Under the pieces are notes generated by a model. It was not told the origin of the DNA. It worked only from the letters and a program-made list of their open reading frames with translations, and ran no database searches. This document shows, in pieces, positions 10,022 through 22,149 of a stretch of DNA of 64,000 bases (the stretch's first letter is position 1; each line of letters starts with the position of its first letter). Source of the DNA: Perognathus longimembris pacificus (taxonomy: Eukaryota > Chordata > Mammalia > Rodentia > Heteromyidae); contig NC_063180.1 in assembly GCF_023159225.1 (NCBI RefSeq), forward strand, positions 8,305,297 through 8,369,296, read 5' to 3'. A program made the translations under genes and the position numbers.

Positions 10022-12034
10022 GAGAAATCCTGGAAGATGGTGGAAGAGCAACAGCGCCCTAGCTGAGCTCCCTCCAACAGTGCAGTTTTCCCACCCCAGA
10101 GAAACTTTTACCGCTAGATAGACAGCTCAAATAAGTTCCAACAGTACAGGGATTCAGGCCAGGAAGGAAAAATCAACTTAGCTGGTCTGAAAATACAGAT
10201 TTGAGCTCTGGGCGGAGTCCCAACGCCATGCCAGTGCAGGCGCCGGCACCGTGCTGTGTGCCCCGCGCAGCTCATCAGAGACCAGGGAGAAATTCTCCAG
10301 ACGGCAGCGTACATACAGATCGCAGGCTGAGCACGGATGGGCTGAAATCGCAGAGACAGCGTGAGTACTCCCACGAAAGACAGTCTCACTCACGCCCAAA
10401 GAGCAGTTCCTTCCCCACCCACGAGAGCAAAGCACCATCTTTGACACTGGCAAAGGGTCAGACCAGACTGAAGCTAAAGCCCACCTGGGGAAAGCGAGAA
10501 CAAACTGGCCATCTTTGAGAAGGGCAAGAGTGACCAATTAGTGAGAGCCAGCTCCACCCAGGAGAACGCCCCCTGCTCAGGTGGGAGGCATGTCCTGGGC
10601 CTCGGCTCGGCTAGAGGTGCCCACCCAGCCCATCAGAATCCCTAAATTAAAAAGCGAAAATGGCAAGCAAATATCGGCGGCACGAAACAACCAAACGGGA
10701 GAACAAACTTTGCGAGACAGATAAACGGTCCCATCTAGAAACCCAATTCCCAGCCTGAAACAGAGCTGAATTCCATACCCAGCTCTGTCCAGAAGGCCGC
10801 CCCGCCAGGAGGGAGGAAACTCCCCAAGGCAAGAGACTCTCAACCCGGTAAACCAGGCCAGAGACGCCCCGCCCTGCTGAGTCCACAGCCTATTCAAAGC
10901 CAGGTGTTAAAGGCAGCGGCCCCACAGCAGACAGGAGGAGCCACAGCTCCCGAGACCGCTCTCGTCCCCAGCTATAGAGCATGCCCAAGTCTTACCTGCA
11001 AGCTGTGGGAACCACAGAGACCCAGGATTGCACCAACAGGGAAGGAGGATCAGAACAGATCCACCCCTGCAAACGGAAGGCACATCAAACCAGCCAAGTG
11101 GCAGAATAGACTGCAGACCATCGCAAGGAAACCAGAGACTGTAGAAAGCCCATCCAAACAAGGAAGACTTGTTTGTTTGTTTGTTTGTTTTCTCTCAAAA
11201 GTTTTTTAAGCTTTCATTTTTATTTTTTTTCACTTATATTTTTATTTCTGAAACATCGTTGGTTTGTTGTGGTCTCCCGTTTTCGCCTGTTGGTTCTATC
11301 ATTTTTTTGTGTGTGTGTTGTTGTTGTTGATCTTTTTTTTTCTTTTTTCTTCTTCTGGTTTTTTTGTTTGTTTTTCCTTTTTATTTTATTTATTTTTTAA
11401 AATAACTTTTCTAGGTTATGTGCATCTGTCTTCCAGTATTCTCTCTTTATTTCTCTCTATGTACTCTCCTTCTTTAAAAATTACTTTCCCATGAATAACA
11501 TCTCCACTCTTTACCACTAAATTTCCACTGTCTATCATTTTAACCTTGTTGTTTCTACTGATTCTACTCTCCTCCACATTTCCACGTCACTGAAACTAAA
11601 CCAAAATCATCACCCCCCCCCCATATATTTTACTCTAGTTCCTTTATTACCTCTACCTTACCCTCCTGACTTACTACTAGGTCCTCCAGATCCCATTGAC
11701 TCCTGGTTATTGGATAGAGGGTATCCCTGCTTAATTTGAGTGAAATAAAGGGGTTCATAGAGAAAGCCAGTCCAAAAGGAACTTAATATAAGAACAAGAA
11801 TTGCTCATAGGGTTGTAACAGTAAATAAGTAACTACTGAATACAGGGCTCAGGATTGGTTGTTATGCTGAAACTGTATTCTTTAGGAACACCAAATCTAA
11901 TTTTATACAAAGGTATAAAAGGTATGTGTATTTAATTGTGAACTTCTAGGATTTACACAACAGTGCTTGGTAAGGTCTGCTTTGGGTCTTAAATGGTGCT
12001 CACAGGTGCTGGTAGGCTGGCATTCCCAATCCAA
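10022..12034 (+). promoter_or_regulatory. L1 5' UTR with presumed internal promoter
   Basis: L1 5' UTRs carry an internal RNA polymerase II promoter. This one has two parts: a GC- and CpG-rich half (about 10190-11160), the only CpG-dense spot in the window, and a T-rich half starting at 11169 with TTTG repeats, followed by pyrimidine-rich and mixed sequence. Near the start, AAGATGG at 10034-10040 resembles the YY1 core found at the same place in primate L1, which positions transcription starts. I see no tandem monomers like those of mouse L1. Promoter activity is inferred from family knowledge only. Confidence 0.6.
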
Positions 12035-13064
12035 ATGGGCAGAAGGAACACAAGAAAGATGGCAAACAATGAAGTCTTATCCCCCACTCAAAACAAGCAG
12101 GAAGCAGAACAGTCAATTAAAGACATAGAAGAGAACCCCCAAAATGCTCTACAAAGTCTACTGATAAACATGATTAAAAATTAATGGAGAATTTGATGGC
12201 ATCCACAAATAGAAAGATAAATGAACTTCAAGAGTCAAATGAAAAGATAGCTACCCAGCTTAAAGATGTGAGTGACAACACTCAAAACCAAAGTAATGAA
12301 GTTAATGAAGTAAAGAAGTTCATACAGGACCTAAGAAATGACATGGAAATCATCAGGAAAGACCAGTCAGAAGGAAAAGAGATTTGAAATCAAGTAGCTA
12401 GCCTACAGTCCCGACTAACTGAAGCAGAGGATCGAATCTCAGGAGCTGAAGATTCCCTAGAATCTATGGAGAAAGATAAAAAAAAAAAATTCAAATCCAG
12501 TCCAATCAACAAAACAGATCCCTACAGGAAATTCAAGACACGATCAGGAAGCCCAATTTAAGAATAATAGGGATTGAGGAAAACTTGGAGAAAGAAGTTA
12601 ATGGGATAGGCAACGTATTTAACAGAATATTAGCTGAGAACTTCCCAAATATCCAGAAAGAAAGGCCTATACAGATACAAGAAGCAGTTAGAACCCCAAA
12701 CCGACCAGACCAGAATAGGACATCCCACTAACACATAGTGATCAAAACAGGATCAGTAGAGTACAAGGAAAGAATCCTTAAAGCTGTTAGGGAGAAGAAA
12801 ACAATCACATATAAAGGAAAAGCAATCAGAATTACCACAGACTTCTCAGCAGAGACCATGAAAGCAAGGAGAGCCTGGAATGAGGTATACCAAACCCTAA
12901 ATAAAAATAACTACCAACCAAGAATAGTGTACCCAGCTAAACTCTCATTCATAGCTGAAGGTCAAATAAAAGTCTTCCATAGTAAGGAAAAACTGAAACA
13001 ATGTATTTCCACCAAACCAGCTTTGCAAAAAAATCCTCAAAGATGTATTATACAGGGAAAATAA
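12035..13064 (+). pseudogene. L1 ORF1 (RNA-binding chaperone), broken
   Basis: In intact L1, ORF1p is a trimeric coiled-coil protein that binds L1 RNA and acts as a nucleic-acid chaperone in the RNP. The start ATG at 12035 gives MGRRNTRK; the frame then shifts near 12180 in an A run. A coiled-coil-like stretch rich in N, E, K and Q follows (about 12184-12480). A TGA stands at 12385 and a second shift at the 12-A run 12478-12489. The RNA-recognition part has the RIIGIEEN segment at about 12560-12585; a TAA stands at 12729; the C-terminal domain (12738-13064) is otherwise open. Total length would be about 343 residues, normal for the family. All lesions are of decay type. Confidence 0.9.
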
Positions 13065-13156
13065 TCAAGATCCCAATACAGACAGAGAAATGAACCCTAA
13101 ATAGTAAACATCACATCAAGAAATGGGAAAACACAGCTTTAAACAAGACAGTGACA

Positions 13157-16100
13157 ATGAAAGGAACAAACAATCATCTCTCAATCCTAACTCTCAACAT
13201 TAATGGACTTAACTCTCCAATCAAATGACATAGGCTCATAAGTTGGATCAAAAATGAAGATCCATCTTTCTGCTGCCTCCAAGAGACACATCTATCCAGC
13301 AAAAGTAAACATCTTCTAAAAGTGAAAGGCTGGAATCAAATCTATCAAGCAAATGGCCCCCATAAGCAGGCTGGAGTTGCAATCCTAGTAACAGACAAAA
13401 TTGACTTCAAATTAAAAAAGATAAGAAGAGACAAAGAAGGTTACTACATACTAGTAAAGGGATCTCTTCTACAGGAAGATATAACCATTCTAAATATCTA
13501 CACACCAAATGCAGGAGCACCCAACTTCATCAAACAAACTCTACTGAATCTAAAAACATTCATAGACCCAAACACATTGATAGTTGGGGACTTTAACACT
13601 CCACTATCACCTCTGGACAGATCAACATGCCAAAAACTGAACAAAGAAACCACAGAACTAAATAATTGCATAGACCAACTACACTTAACCAACATCTACA
13701 GAATATTCCACCCATCAACAACAGAATACACATTCTTCTCCGCAGCACATGGAACATTCTCCAAAATAGATCACATCTTAGGGCACAAAGAAAATCTGTA
13801 CAAATTCAGAAGTATCAAAACCATTCCCTGCATTCTCTCAGACCACATGGAATAAAATTAGAGCTCAACTCAAACAGCTACCACAGAAAATCCTACAATT
13901 CATGGAGACTAAACAACACACTGCTGAATCATCAGTGGGTCATCAAAGAAATTAAAACGGAAATTCAAATGTTTATGGAATTCAACCAAGATGAGGACAC
14001 AAAGTACCAGCTCCTTTGGGACACAGCAAAGGCAGTACTCAGAGGAAAATTTATATCTCTGAGCGCACACACCAACAAACTGGAGAAACAGCAACTCAAT
14101 AATTTAAGGAAGCACCTTAATCTCCTCGAAAGGGAACAACAAGCCAAACCCCAAGTCAATAGATGGAAGCAAATAATTAAAATCAAATCAGAAATCAGTT
14201 AGAGATGAAAAAACCATCGAAAGAATCAACAAAACAAGGAGTTGGTTCTTTGAAAAAATCAACAAGATACGCAGACCCCCTGGAAAACCTGACCAAAAAA
14301 CGAAGGCAGCACACTCAAATAAAAAAGATAAGAGATGAAACAGGCAATATCACTACAGAAATAACCGAAATTCAGAAAATAATAAGGGACTATTTTGCAA
14401 ACCTTTATGCCAACAAATTCGAGAACTTGGAATAAATGGATGATTTCCTAGAAAAACTTCATATCCCCAAACTCAAACATGAAGATTTAAACCTTCTAAA
14501 CAGACCCATATCCAGTATTGAAATAGAAACGGCAGTAAATGATCTCCCATCCAAGAAAAGCCCAGATCCAGAAGGATTCACTGCAGAATTCTACAAGGCC
14601 TTCAAAATAGAACTCACACCAATACTTCTCAAACTCTTCAATTAAATTGAAAGAGAACGTTCACTACCAGACACATTCTATGAAGCCAGCATAACCCTCA
14701 TCCCAAAACCAGGCAGGGACTCATCATGGAAAGAAGACTATAGACGGATTTCCCTGATGAACCTAGATGCAAAAATTCTCAACAAAATTCTGGCCAATCA
14801 ACTTCAACAGGTCATCAAAAAAATCATACACCACAATCAAACCGGATTCATCCCAGGGATGCAAAGTTGGTTTAATATACGCAAGTCAATTAATGTAATC
14901 CACCACATCAACCGGAGCAAGGTAAAGAACCACATGGTTTTATCTCTGGATGAGGAAAAAGCGTTCGACAAAATCCAGCACCCATTTATGCTAAAAGCCC
15001 TGGAAAAACTGGGATTCCAGGGAATATTCCTGAATATAATCAAGGCAGTTTATGACAAACCAACAGCAACTATAACTCTAAATGGTGAAAAACTAAAGCC
15101 ATTCCCTTTAAAATCAGCAACGATGCAGGGATGTGGCACTCTCTCCCCTGCTCTTCAACATAGTACTAGAATTCCTACCCAGAGCAATTAGGCAAGAAGA
15201 GAATATAAAGGGGATCCAAATAGGAAAAGATGAAATTAAACTTTCTCTCTTCGCAGATGACATGATCCTATAACTAAAGAATCCCATAGACTCTACCCCC
15301 AAGCTTCTAGAGCTGATCCAAAATTTTGGCAAAGTTGCAGGATATAAAATAAACCTTCAAAAATCAACTGCCATTCTCTATGCTAACGACCTGAAGACCG
15401 AGGCTGAAATCAGGAAAGCAACTCCTTTTGCAATAGCCCCCCAAAACATAAAATACCTAGGAATAACCTTAAACAAAGAAGTGAAAGACCTCTTTGATAA
15501 GAACTTTAAAAGCTTGAAAAACGAAATTAAGTCAGAAATAAAGAAATGGAAAAACCTCCCATGCTCCTGGATTGGGAGGATTAATATAATCAAAATGGCA
15601 ATATTGCCAAAGGCTATCTACAAATTCAATGCAATACCCATTAATATCCCAACACCATTTTTTAATGAAATAGAGGAAGCAATCCAGAAATTCATATGGA
15701 ACAATAAAAGACCTAGAATAGCAAAAACAGTACTAAGCAGAAAGAACAGTGCTGGAGGAATTACAATATCCAACTTCAAGCTGTATTATAAAGCTATAGT
15801 AATAAAAACAGCTTGGTATTGGCACCGGAACAGACCTGAAGACCAATGGAACAGAACTGAAGACCCAGAAATGAACCCACATTACTATACCTACTTAATC
15901 TTTGATAAAGGAGCTAAAACAATAGTTTGGAAGAAAGATAGCCTCTTTAACAAATGGTACTGGCAAAGCTGGTTCAACACATGCAAGAAACTAAAACTAG
16001 ATCCATATATATCACCCTGCACGAAAATCAATTCCAAATGGATTAAAGACCTCGAAATCAAAACAGACACCCTGAAAACACTAAAGGAAGGACTAGGAGA

Positions 16101-16992
16101 AACACTTGGGCTCCTTGGCACAGGACAGAACTTCCTTAACAAAGACCCAGAAATGCTACAAATCAAAGAAAGGTTGGACAAATGGGACTGCATCAAACTG
16201 CAGAGCTTCTGCACAGCAAAGGACATAGCTTGCAAGATAAACAGAAAGCCCACAGACCGGGAGAAGATCTTTACCGGCCAGTCAATGGACAAAGGCCTCA
16301 TATCTAAAATATATGCAGTACTAAAAAAATTACCTTCCTCCAAAACAAAACTTCAAAGAACCAATAGCCCCCTCATCAAGTGGGCTAAAGACTTACAGAG
16401 ACTTCTCTGAGGAGGAAATGAGAATGGCCAAGAGACATATGAAAAAGTGCTCTACATCACTGGCCATAAAAGAAATGAAAATCAAAACAACATTGAGATT
16501 CCATTTCACCCCAATAAGAATGTCCTGTATCAAGAAAACTAACAATAACAAATGTTGGAGGGGATGTGGCCAAAAGCAACCCAACTTCATTGTTGGTGGG
16601 AATGTAAACTGGTTCAGCCACTCTGGCAAATAGTATGGAGATTCCTCAGAAGGCTAAATATAGAACTCCCCTATGACCCAGCAGCCCCACTTTTGGGTAT
16701 CTATCCAAAAGAACACAAACAAAATCACACTAAAGCCACCAGCACAACAATATTCATTGCAGCACAATTTGTCGTAGCTAAAATATGGAACCAACCCAGA
16801 TGCTCCTCAGTAGACAAATGGATCAGGAAAATGTGATACATATACACAATGGAATTTTATGCCGCTATCAGAAAGAATGACATTGCCCTATTTGTAAGGA
16901 AATGGAAGGACTTGGAAAAAATTATACTAAGTGAAGTGAGCCAGACCCAAAGAAACATGGACTCTATGGTCTCCCTTATTGGGAATAATTAG
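13157..16992 (+). pseudogene. L1 ORF2 (endonuclease-reverse transcriptase), broken
   Basis: ORF2p nicks target DNA and reverse-transcribes L1 or SINE RNA at the nick. Recognisable parts in order: APE-like endonuclease with the acidic site in QETH (Glu codon 13283-13285), GDFN (Asp codon 13589-13591) and the SDH motif ending at 13846; reverse transcriptase with motif A in [12 protein letters not shown] (Asp codon 14949-14951) and the FADD catalytic motif at 15250-15261; the cysteine-containing C-terminal segment [12 protein letters not shown] around 16600. Breaks: in-frame stops at 13226 (TGA, likely CpG decay of an Arg codon), 14433, 14643, 15271 and 16834; frameshifts near 13847, 14195, 14277, 15135, 16400 (two bases missing compared with the copy at 32339) and 16575. 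Overall length of about 1,280 codons fits the family. Motif residues survive although the frame does not. Confidence 0.93.
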
Positions 16993-17530
16993 TACAGGTT
17001 TAGGCAAGTTACAGCAGAGGATCACAAGAGCCCAATAGCTATACCCTTATGAGCACATAAAATGATGCTAAGTGAAATGAACTCCATGTTATGGAAACGA
17101 TTGTTATATCACAGTTGTAACTACTTTCAACGTCCCATGTGTATCTGTAGCTTCTATTATTGATGATTTTCTTGTATCACCTTCCTGTGGTTGTACCTAC
17201 ACTATTTCTGTAATCTTATCTGAGTATATTGGAAACCATGTATACTGGTATTAGAACTAGGAAATTGAAAGGGAATACCAAAATTGAGAGACACAGGGTA
17301 AAAAAAGAAAAACAACTACAAAAACAATACTTGCAAAACTTTTTGGTGTAAGTGAACTGAACACCTCATGGGGGGAAAGGGAAAAGGGGAGGAGGGAGGG
17401 GGGTATGAGGGACGAGGTAACAAACAGTACAAGTAATGTATCCAATGCCTAACATATGAAGCTGTAACCTCTCTGTACATCAGTTTGATAATAAAAATTT
17501 GAAAATAAATAAATAAATAAATAAATAAAT
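16993..17530 (+). other. L1 3' UTR, polypurine tract and A-rich tail
   Basis: The 3' UTR holds a G-rich polypurine tract at 17371-17412, a hallmark of mammalian L1 and able in principle to form G-quadruplexes. An AATAAA signal lies at 17490-17495 and the tail is (AATA)n up to 17530. The tail ends exactly at the right target-site duplication. Confidence 0.85.
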
Positions 17531-17544
17531 AAGACCCTAGATGT
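17531..17544. repeat. Target-site duplication, right, of full-length L1
   Basis: AAGACCCTAGATGT, the partner of 10008-10021. Confidence 0.85.
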
Positions 17545-18735
17545 TCTATGGAAAAGTAGACCATTCTATGCTTGTGCCCATAAATAACTAGCTTCTATTT
17601 TAATTTAATTTCCATTTATAGAACATATTGCTCTTCACTGAGAGGTAGAAGACAAGGGTCTGAATGCCATCCCAGATGTCTGAAGCATGCAAGGCATTCC
17701 CCAGCCTTGAGTGTTGCTTAGAAGGGGCGGTACTGGGTGGACCTTGTGGACCAGATGTCCTGGAAAGCCCCAGATGAACATCTCATCCATAGCTCTCTCG
17801 GAGCCAGAATCTGCTTTAAAGCATCCACTTCTCTAAAGATGATGCTGAGCTATCATTTTCTGCTCTTGGCAGCAGCACAAACCTTTCACTTAGAGCTGAT
17901 GTACTGTGTGAAAACAGGAGTATACAGGCCATTCATTCCTAGCCCTGTCAGCCAGGGGAACCGCAGCCCCTCAGGAACCATCCAGCGGCAAGTCATACGT
18001 TCCGCTCACCAAATAATATGAGTCCCAAACCTTGACCTTTCCTTCCTGGCGTTGGCTCATTTCTTCCACAAGACTGGCTGATACAGCCTTCACTGGTCCT
18101 TGATACAATTTAATTCACATAGGTTGTGTGCTACATGAAAATAATGGTCTATATACTCTCTGGACTTGTAAGAGTAGGAGAGGTAGTAATCCTTCTAAAA
18201 AGAAGATCATAGGACTGAGGACAATAGGTAACAAACACTTCTACATTCTGCCTACTCAGCCTGCTGAGTACTTTTACAGAGTTTTGTTCAGAAAATTTTG
18301 CAATTCATATTTTTTCCAGATGTAAGGGCAAGCTGGCTTCAACATCTGCCACCCAATATATATTTGTAATGCTTTATGGTACTTTCTGTTTACAAGTTTG
18401 ATCTTCCCCATTGGACAACCAACCCCTTATGGAACAAGACCATGCCTTATACTGAGCATATGGTAAGCAAGTCAAAGTTTGTAGAATAAATGGGCCATGC
18501 TTAGTAATTGATTTATTAAGTGTAGCAAAGGTCAGGGTTTCTTGGGGAAAACACTTCATGTGCATTCTTGCCTAGAGAATCCTGGGACTCTCGAGTAGAA
18601 CCCTGTGGCCATCCTTGTCTAGCCCACCCTTACCTCCTGGAAAGATGAACAAGGACTTGGAAACACTCAATTTGGTTTCTAAGACTTAGAGATTTGGTTC
18701 ACATTTGAAACTGAGAAGAAAATGGAAAGAGGGAA
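17545..18735. other. Intergenic, nothing recognised
   Basis: No coding exon or repeat family recognised. The frame at 17737-18021 has no domain and no introns or start context worth trusting. Confidence 0.45.
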
Positions 18736-18737
18736 AT

Positions 18738-18845
18738 TATTGCACACCTAGTGCATACCAGGTGCTGCATTAAGTACTTTTGTCCTTACAACATCTGCAT
18801 TGTTTCTGTCCCTTCCATTTACATCAAGAGAATCAAGGGAAGATT
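18738..18845 (+). repeat. MIR SINE fragment
   Basis: ATACCAGGTGCTGCATTAAG and TTGTCCTTACAACATCTGCA follow the MIR core order (tissue of the gtgccaggcactg and tcctcacaac segments), ending near AAGAGAATCAAGGGA. Confidence 0.5.
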
Positions 18846-19083
18846 GACTTCTTAGTGAAAAAATAGGGTTAGCAAGTAATTATGGCTCTCTTGGCCAGTA
18901 GAAGGTCATTCTATTCTTTGTGCCAATGGTGATGGCTGTTGGACAACATCAATACCACTGAAGGAACAAAGGAAGGCTGATGCTGACTTCAAGAACCATC
19001 TCTGTCCTGGTATGTGATACACTTGAATAACTTGAGGGAGGAAATGAAGAAAGACTTTGATTCCCTGAAAGATATTGGTTGAA
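18846..19083. other. Intergenic, nothing recognised
   Basis: A 60-codon minus-strand frame covers part of it; no support for it as a gene. Confidence 0.4.
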
Positions 19084-19286
19084 CCCAATGTCAGTGGCTT
19101 ATGCCTGTAATCCTAGCTACTTGGGAGGCTGAGATCTGAGAATCACAATTTAAAGCCAACCCTGGCCAACAAACCCAATTTACCAGCAAAATTTCAGGTA
19201 GAAATGTAGCTCAAGTGATAGAGCATCAGCCTTGAACAGAAAAAGCTAAGCCAAGGGCATCAGGCTCAGATTTCAAGCCCCAGTAT
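19084..19286 (+). repeat. 7SL-headed/Geo-tailed composite SINE
   Basis: Head GGCTTATGCCTGTAATCCTA and TACTTGGGAGGCTGAGATCT; tail TAGCTCAAGTGATAGAGCAT and GATTTCAAGCCCCAGTATTC. Confidence 0.8.
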
Positions 19287-20630
19287 TCATTTCTTATTCT
19301 CTCTTTCTCTCTCACACAGATGTTGGCTGAGGAATTGCAAGTCAAATATAATTAGGATTATTACCCTCCCTTTTGATTGTGTCCCAAACTGTGACACAGT
19401 CACAGCTGTAACACAGAGGAGCAATAGCCTGCACATATAATCACACATACTCGATTAACAAATAAAAATCTTCTTTTAAAATGTTGCTCTTGCTACCTGA
19501 GCATACACTTCAGAAGAGATCTAGGCTGCCACTGGTAAGCAAATAGATTTTTTTTTCTGTCCTAATTGGTCCTGATGTTTGGCTAGACCACATATTTTCT
19601 CTCACTCACATTCAGAAATTTTCTCAAAGGTTCTCCAAGGAGACATCCAAAGACCTTCTCAAACCTCCAAATTTGTGAGTGTGGAAAGTTTATCCAGGCT
19701 GCTAGCTAGTCCCTGAATCACATTTCCAACTAAACCCACAAATTTCTTATTCATAGCCCCCACCAAACCTTCACTACTTCACACTTAAACCGAAACTATG
19801 TATTGCTTTTCTCACAAGAACACTGAGTTTGATTTTCCTTATGCTGAGTGAAGAGCTAAGAAGCTCTCCTGTAATTTGTATTAGAATCACTACCACAACT
19901 CAGTAATCAGGATTCAAATCTGGGTCTCAGGACTTAGAGTATATATATACTCCATCAGGTCCTAGGCCTTCTGGGCCATCCTCTTCCCTCACTAGCAATC
20001 AAAACAACTAATGGTAAATCTGATACCTTGTATCAGAAACTTCAAACTGGGATCCCATGGCTTAAATCTATCACTGACATATTTTATTTGGTCAGCACAT
20101 TGGCTTGGTTGCCAACACTTGGAAGGCTTCCCATAAATCTACATTTTTCACTTCTCTTTGAAACTTGGAGTCTACTGACCTAAGGAGAAATGAGAAGCAG
20201 CTACTGAGTTCAGTCCTTTAAACGTCTGAGATCCATGCTCCTTACTATTCATGATTGTCCTATAGCCAACCACTTCTGTAATTCTCTTGGCCCTCTTGTC
20301 ATTGTTTGGCTTTTGAGATTTTGATTCTTAATCTTTATAGTTTATCTAGCATTTTCCCATGCACAAGCAAACTTCATTCATCCTGACCTTGGACCATTTT
20401 ATTTTCTCTTCTGTTATCTTCCTAGATCAGCACAGTGAGTCCCATGCACTATGTCCATGTGTATGACTCACAAATTTATGTTCAAGTCTGAAGGTGTGAT
20501 CTGAACCCCAGAGTTGTATGTGATTATTACTTGTCTAGTTGACTGTCTCACAGGTATTGCACATCTAACAGATCAAATCAGAACTCATTCCCCTTCACCC
20601 TTCTCATGCATCTCATCAACTCTCAATTCT
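19287..20630. other. Intergenic, mostly unique; possible L2 from about 20440
   Basis: No gene seen. From about 20440 the sequence (ACTCACAAATTTATGTTCAA onwards) resembles an old repeat of L2 type that continues on the far side of the next SINE. Confidence 0.35.
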
Positions 20631-20872
20631 TTTTTTTTTTTTTCTGTCTGTCATGAGGCTTGAACTCTGGGACTGAGCATTGTCCCTTAGCTTTTCAGCT
20701 CAAGGCTAGAGCTCTACTACTTGAGCCACAGAGCCACTTCTGGTCTTCTGATGGTTTACTGGAGATAAGATTCTCACAGACTTTCCTGTCTGGGCTGTCT
20801 TTGAACCACGATCCTCAGATCTCAGCCTCCTGAATAGCTAGGACTACAGGCATGAGCCACTGGTGCCTGACT
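20631..20872 (-). repeat. 7SL-headed/Geo-tailed composite SINE
   Basis: Minus-strand copy with an A tail (T run at 20627-20643), Geo half (GCTCTACTACTTGAGCCACA), linker (TACTGGAGATAAGATTCTCA) and 7SL-like head (CTCAGCCTCCTGAATAGCTA, CAGGCATGAGCCACTGGTGC). It interrupts the L2-like stretch. Confidence 0.85.
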
Positions 20873-20879
20873 CATCTCT

Positions 20880-21141
20880 TAATTCCATCTCCATCTGTCC
20901 TCAAACCTAGTTTCTCCTCTCCATTCCCACTGCTACCTCTAAAGTATAGGTCAACATAATCTCTCACCAGACTTGTTCAAACAGGCCTTTAGCACCTTAT
21001 TCATCATGCAGTCCACAACCAACTTTCAGAATTGTAATCTTTATGCTTTATATTCCCAAATTATTCTGAATTTTAACACGACTCCTCAAGCTCTTAGCTA
21101 GCAATGCTAATTGTCTCCCAGTAACCTGATCCTTTCATAGT
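20880..21141. repeat. L2-like relic, possible
   Basis: Continuation of the L2-like text that begins near 20440; similarity is by eye and weak. Confidence 0.25.
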
Positions 21142-21154
21142 AAAAGCTAAAACA
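21142..21154. repeat. Target-site duplication, left, of IDL-Geo
   Basis: AAAAGCTAAAACA, identical to 21363-21375. Confidence 0.9.
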
Positions 21155-21362
21155 GGGCTGGGGATATAGCCTAGTGGCAAGAGTGCCTGCCTCGGATACA
21201 CGAGGCCCTAGGTTCAATTCCCCAGCACCACATATACAGAAAACGGCCAGAAGCGGCGCTGTGGCTCAAGTGGCAGAGTGCTAGCCTTGAGCGGGAAGAA
21301 GCCAGGGACAGTGCTCAGGCCCTGAGTCCAAGGCCCAGGACTGGCCAAAAAAAAAAAAAAAA
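21155..21362 (+). mobile_element. IDL-Geo SINE, young copy
   Basis: Left half is ID-like with A box (TAGCCTAGTGGCAAGAG) and B box (GGTTCAATTCC); then the linker ACATATACAGAAAACGGCC; then the Geo half with TGTGGCTCAAGTGGCAGAGT and GAGTCCAAGGCCC, ending in about 18 A. A perfect 13-bp duplication flanks it. Over 95 percent like the copies at 45499 and 60403 by eye. IDL-Geo is known only from Geomyoidea, and depends on L1 enzymes. Transcription by RNA polymerase III is expected from the boxes. Confidence 0.93.
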
Positions 21363-21375
21363 AAAAGCTAAAACA

Positions 21376-22149
21376 CCTCACTTCCTTATATTTCAAATCC
21401 TGAATTGGTATTTTTAACATTACAATGATGCTGATATATATATATATATATATATATTTTATTTTTTTTTTTTTTTGCAGTGGCCAATGAGGTTCTAGAT
21501 GGCTGAGCTGTAGCTATTTTTCCAATCCCATCCTTTTCTGCTCTTTCCTGACCTGCCATCACCGGAATATCTGTCTACTGGAGAGCTTATACAAAACAAC
21601 CTAAACCCAAATGCTCTGTTTCCCTTGAGATGACTTCTTCTCCACTTTTACCCAGCTTAGTAACTGCTACCACCATTCATACTTGTTCACATTCTCTAAG
21701 AGACCCACAGGAAATTCTCCACTTCTAGCTATTTCTCCCAACTTTCATTGTTCACACTCCAGCCCTGGCCTCTGTTTCCTTTTTCTAAGACTTTCACAGT
21801 GAAGTCCTGCTTTGTACTTTCTATACTCTTACCCTCATGGAGTTTCTGAAGGTCTGTTGTTAAACAAGAGCTATCACTCCTCCTCCTAAAACCTTCCAAA
21901 ATGTTAAATACCAAACCTTTGGCTTATGAGCTGCTAGCTATAAAGCCCAGCCTGACCTCAAGTCTTCCATCTCATTTTCTGCCTCTTTCCGTTGCTACAT
22001 CAGGCTCAAGTTCCAGGGCCTTCTTACTGATCCATGCTAAGCTCATCTCTCCCACCCACCAAAGTCCAGCCTTCTGAATTTGCTTCATCCTTTGCCTGTG
22101 TCTTTGTGGCCCACATCACACTTTATTTATTTGTTTGTTATCCATTCAT
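21376..22149. other. Intergenic with TA microsatellite; possible L2
   Basis: The TA run is at 21434-21457, followed by a T run. From about 21890 to 22080, GGGCCTTCTTACTGATCC and neighbours resemble L2. No gene supported. Confidence 0.3.
21434..21457. repeat. (TA)n microsatellite
   Basis: Twelve TA units followed by a T-rich run up to about 21477. Confidence 0.95.

Larger units (their letters stand above)
10022..17530 (+). mobile_element. Full-length LINE-1 retrotransposon, inactive
   Basis: A 7.5-kb non-LTR element in plus orientation: GC-rich then T-rich 5' UTR (10022-12034), ORF1 (12035-13064), 92-base spacer, ORF2 (13157-16992), 3' UTR with polypurine tract and an AATA-rich tail. It is flanked by a 14-bp duplication, typical of target-primed reverse transcription. 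ORF1 has two frameshifts and two stops. ORF2 has several of each. The element therefore cannot encode a working machinery. The mismatch in the duplication and the number of lesions suggest middle age, older than the IDL-Geo copies. This is the dominant feature of the window. Confidence 0.95.

Noticed and set aside
10195..10900. GC- and CpG-rich stretch considered as a CpG-island promoter of a gene
   Set aside because: It lies within the L1 boundaries set by the target-site duplications and is explained as the L1 5' UTR.
11173..11494. Phe/Leu/Val-rich frames resembling membrane proteins
   Set aside because: Hydrophobicity comes from the T-rich part of the L1 5' UTR.
18906..19088. 60-codon minus-strand frame next to a SINE, considered as a processed pseudogene piece
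   Set aside because: I could not match it to any protein, and there is no A tail or duplication to mark a retrocopy.
21155..21230. tRNA-like sequence with A and B boxes
   Set aside because: It is the ID-type head of a SINE. It has lost the tRNA fold and has copies with the same errors at 45499, 56341 and 60403.
21214..21420. Minus-strand open frame of 68 codons, with near-identical ones at 56324-56578 and 60395-60607
   Set aside because: The repeated peptide is just the antisense of the IDL-Geo SINE; the three frames recur because the SINE recurs.
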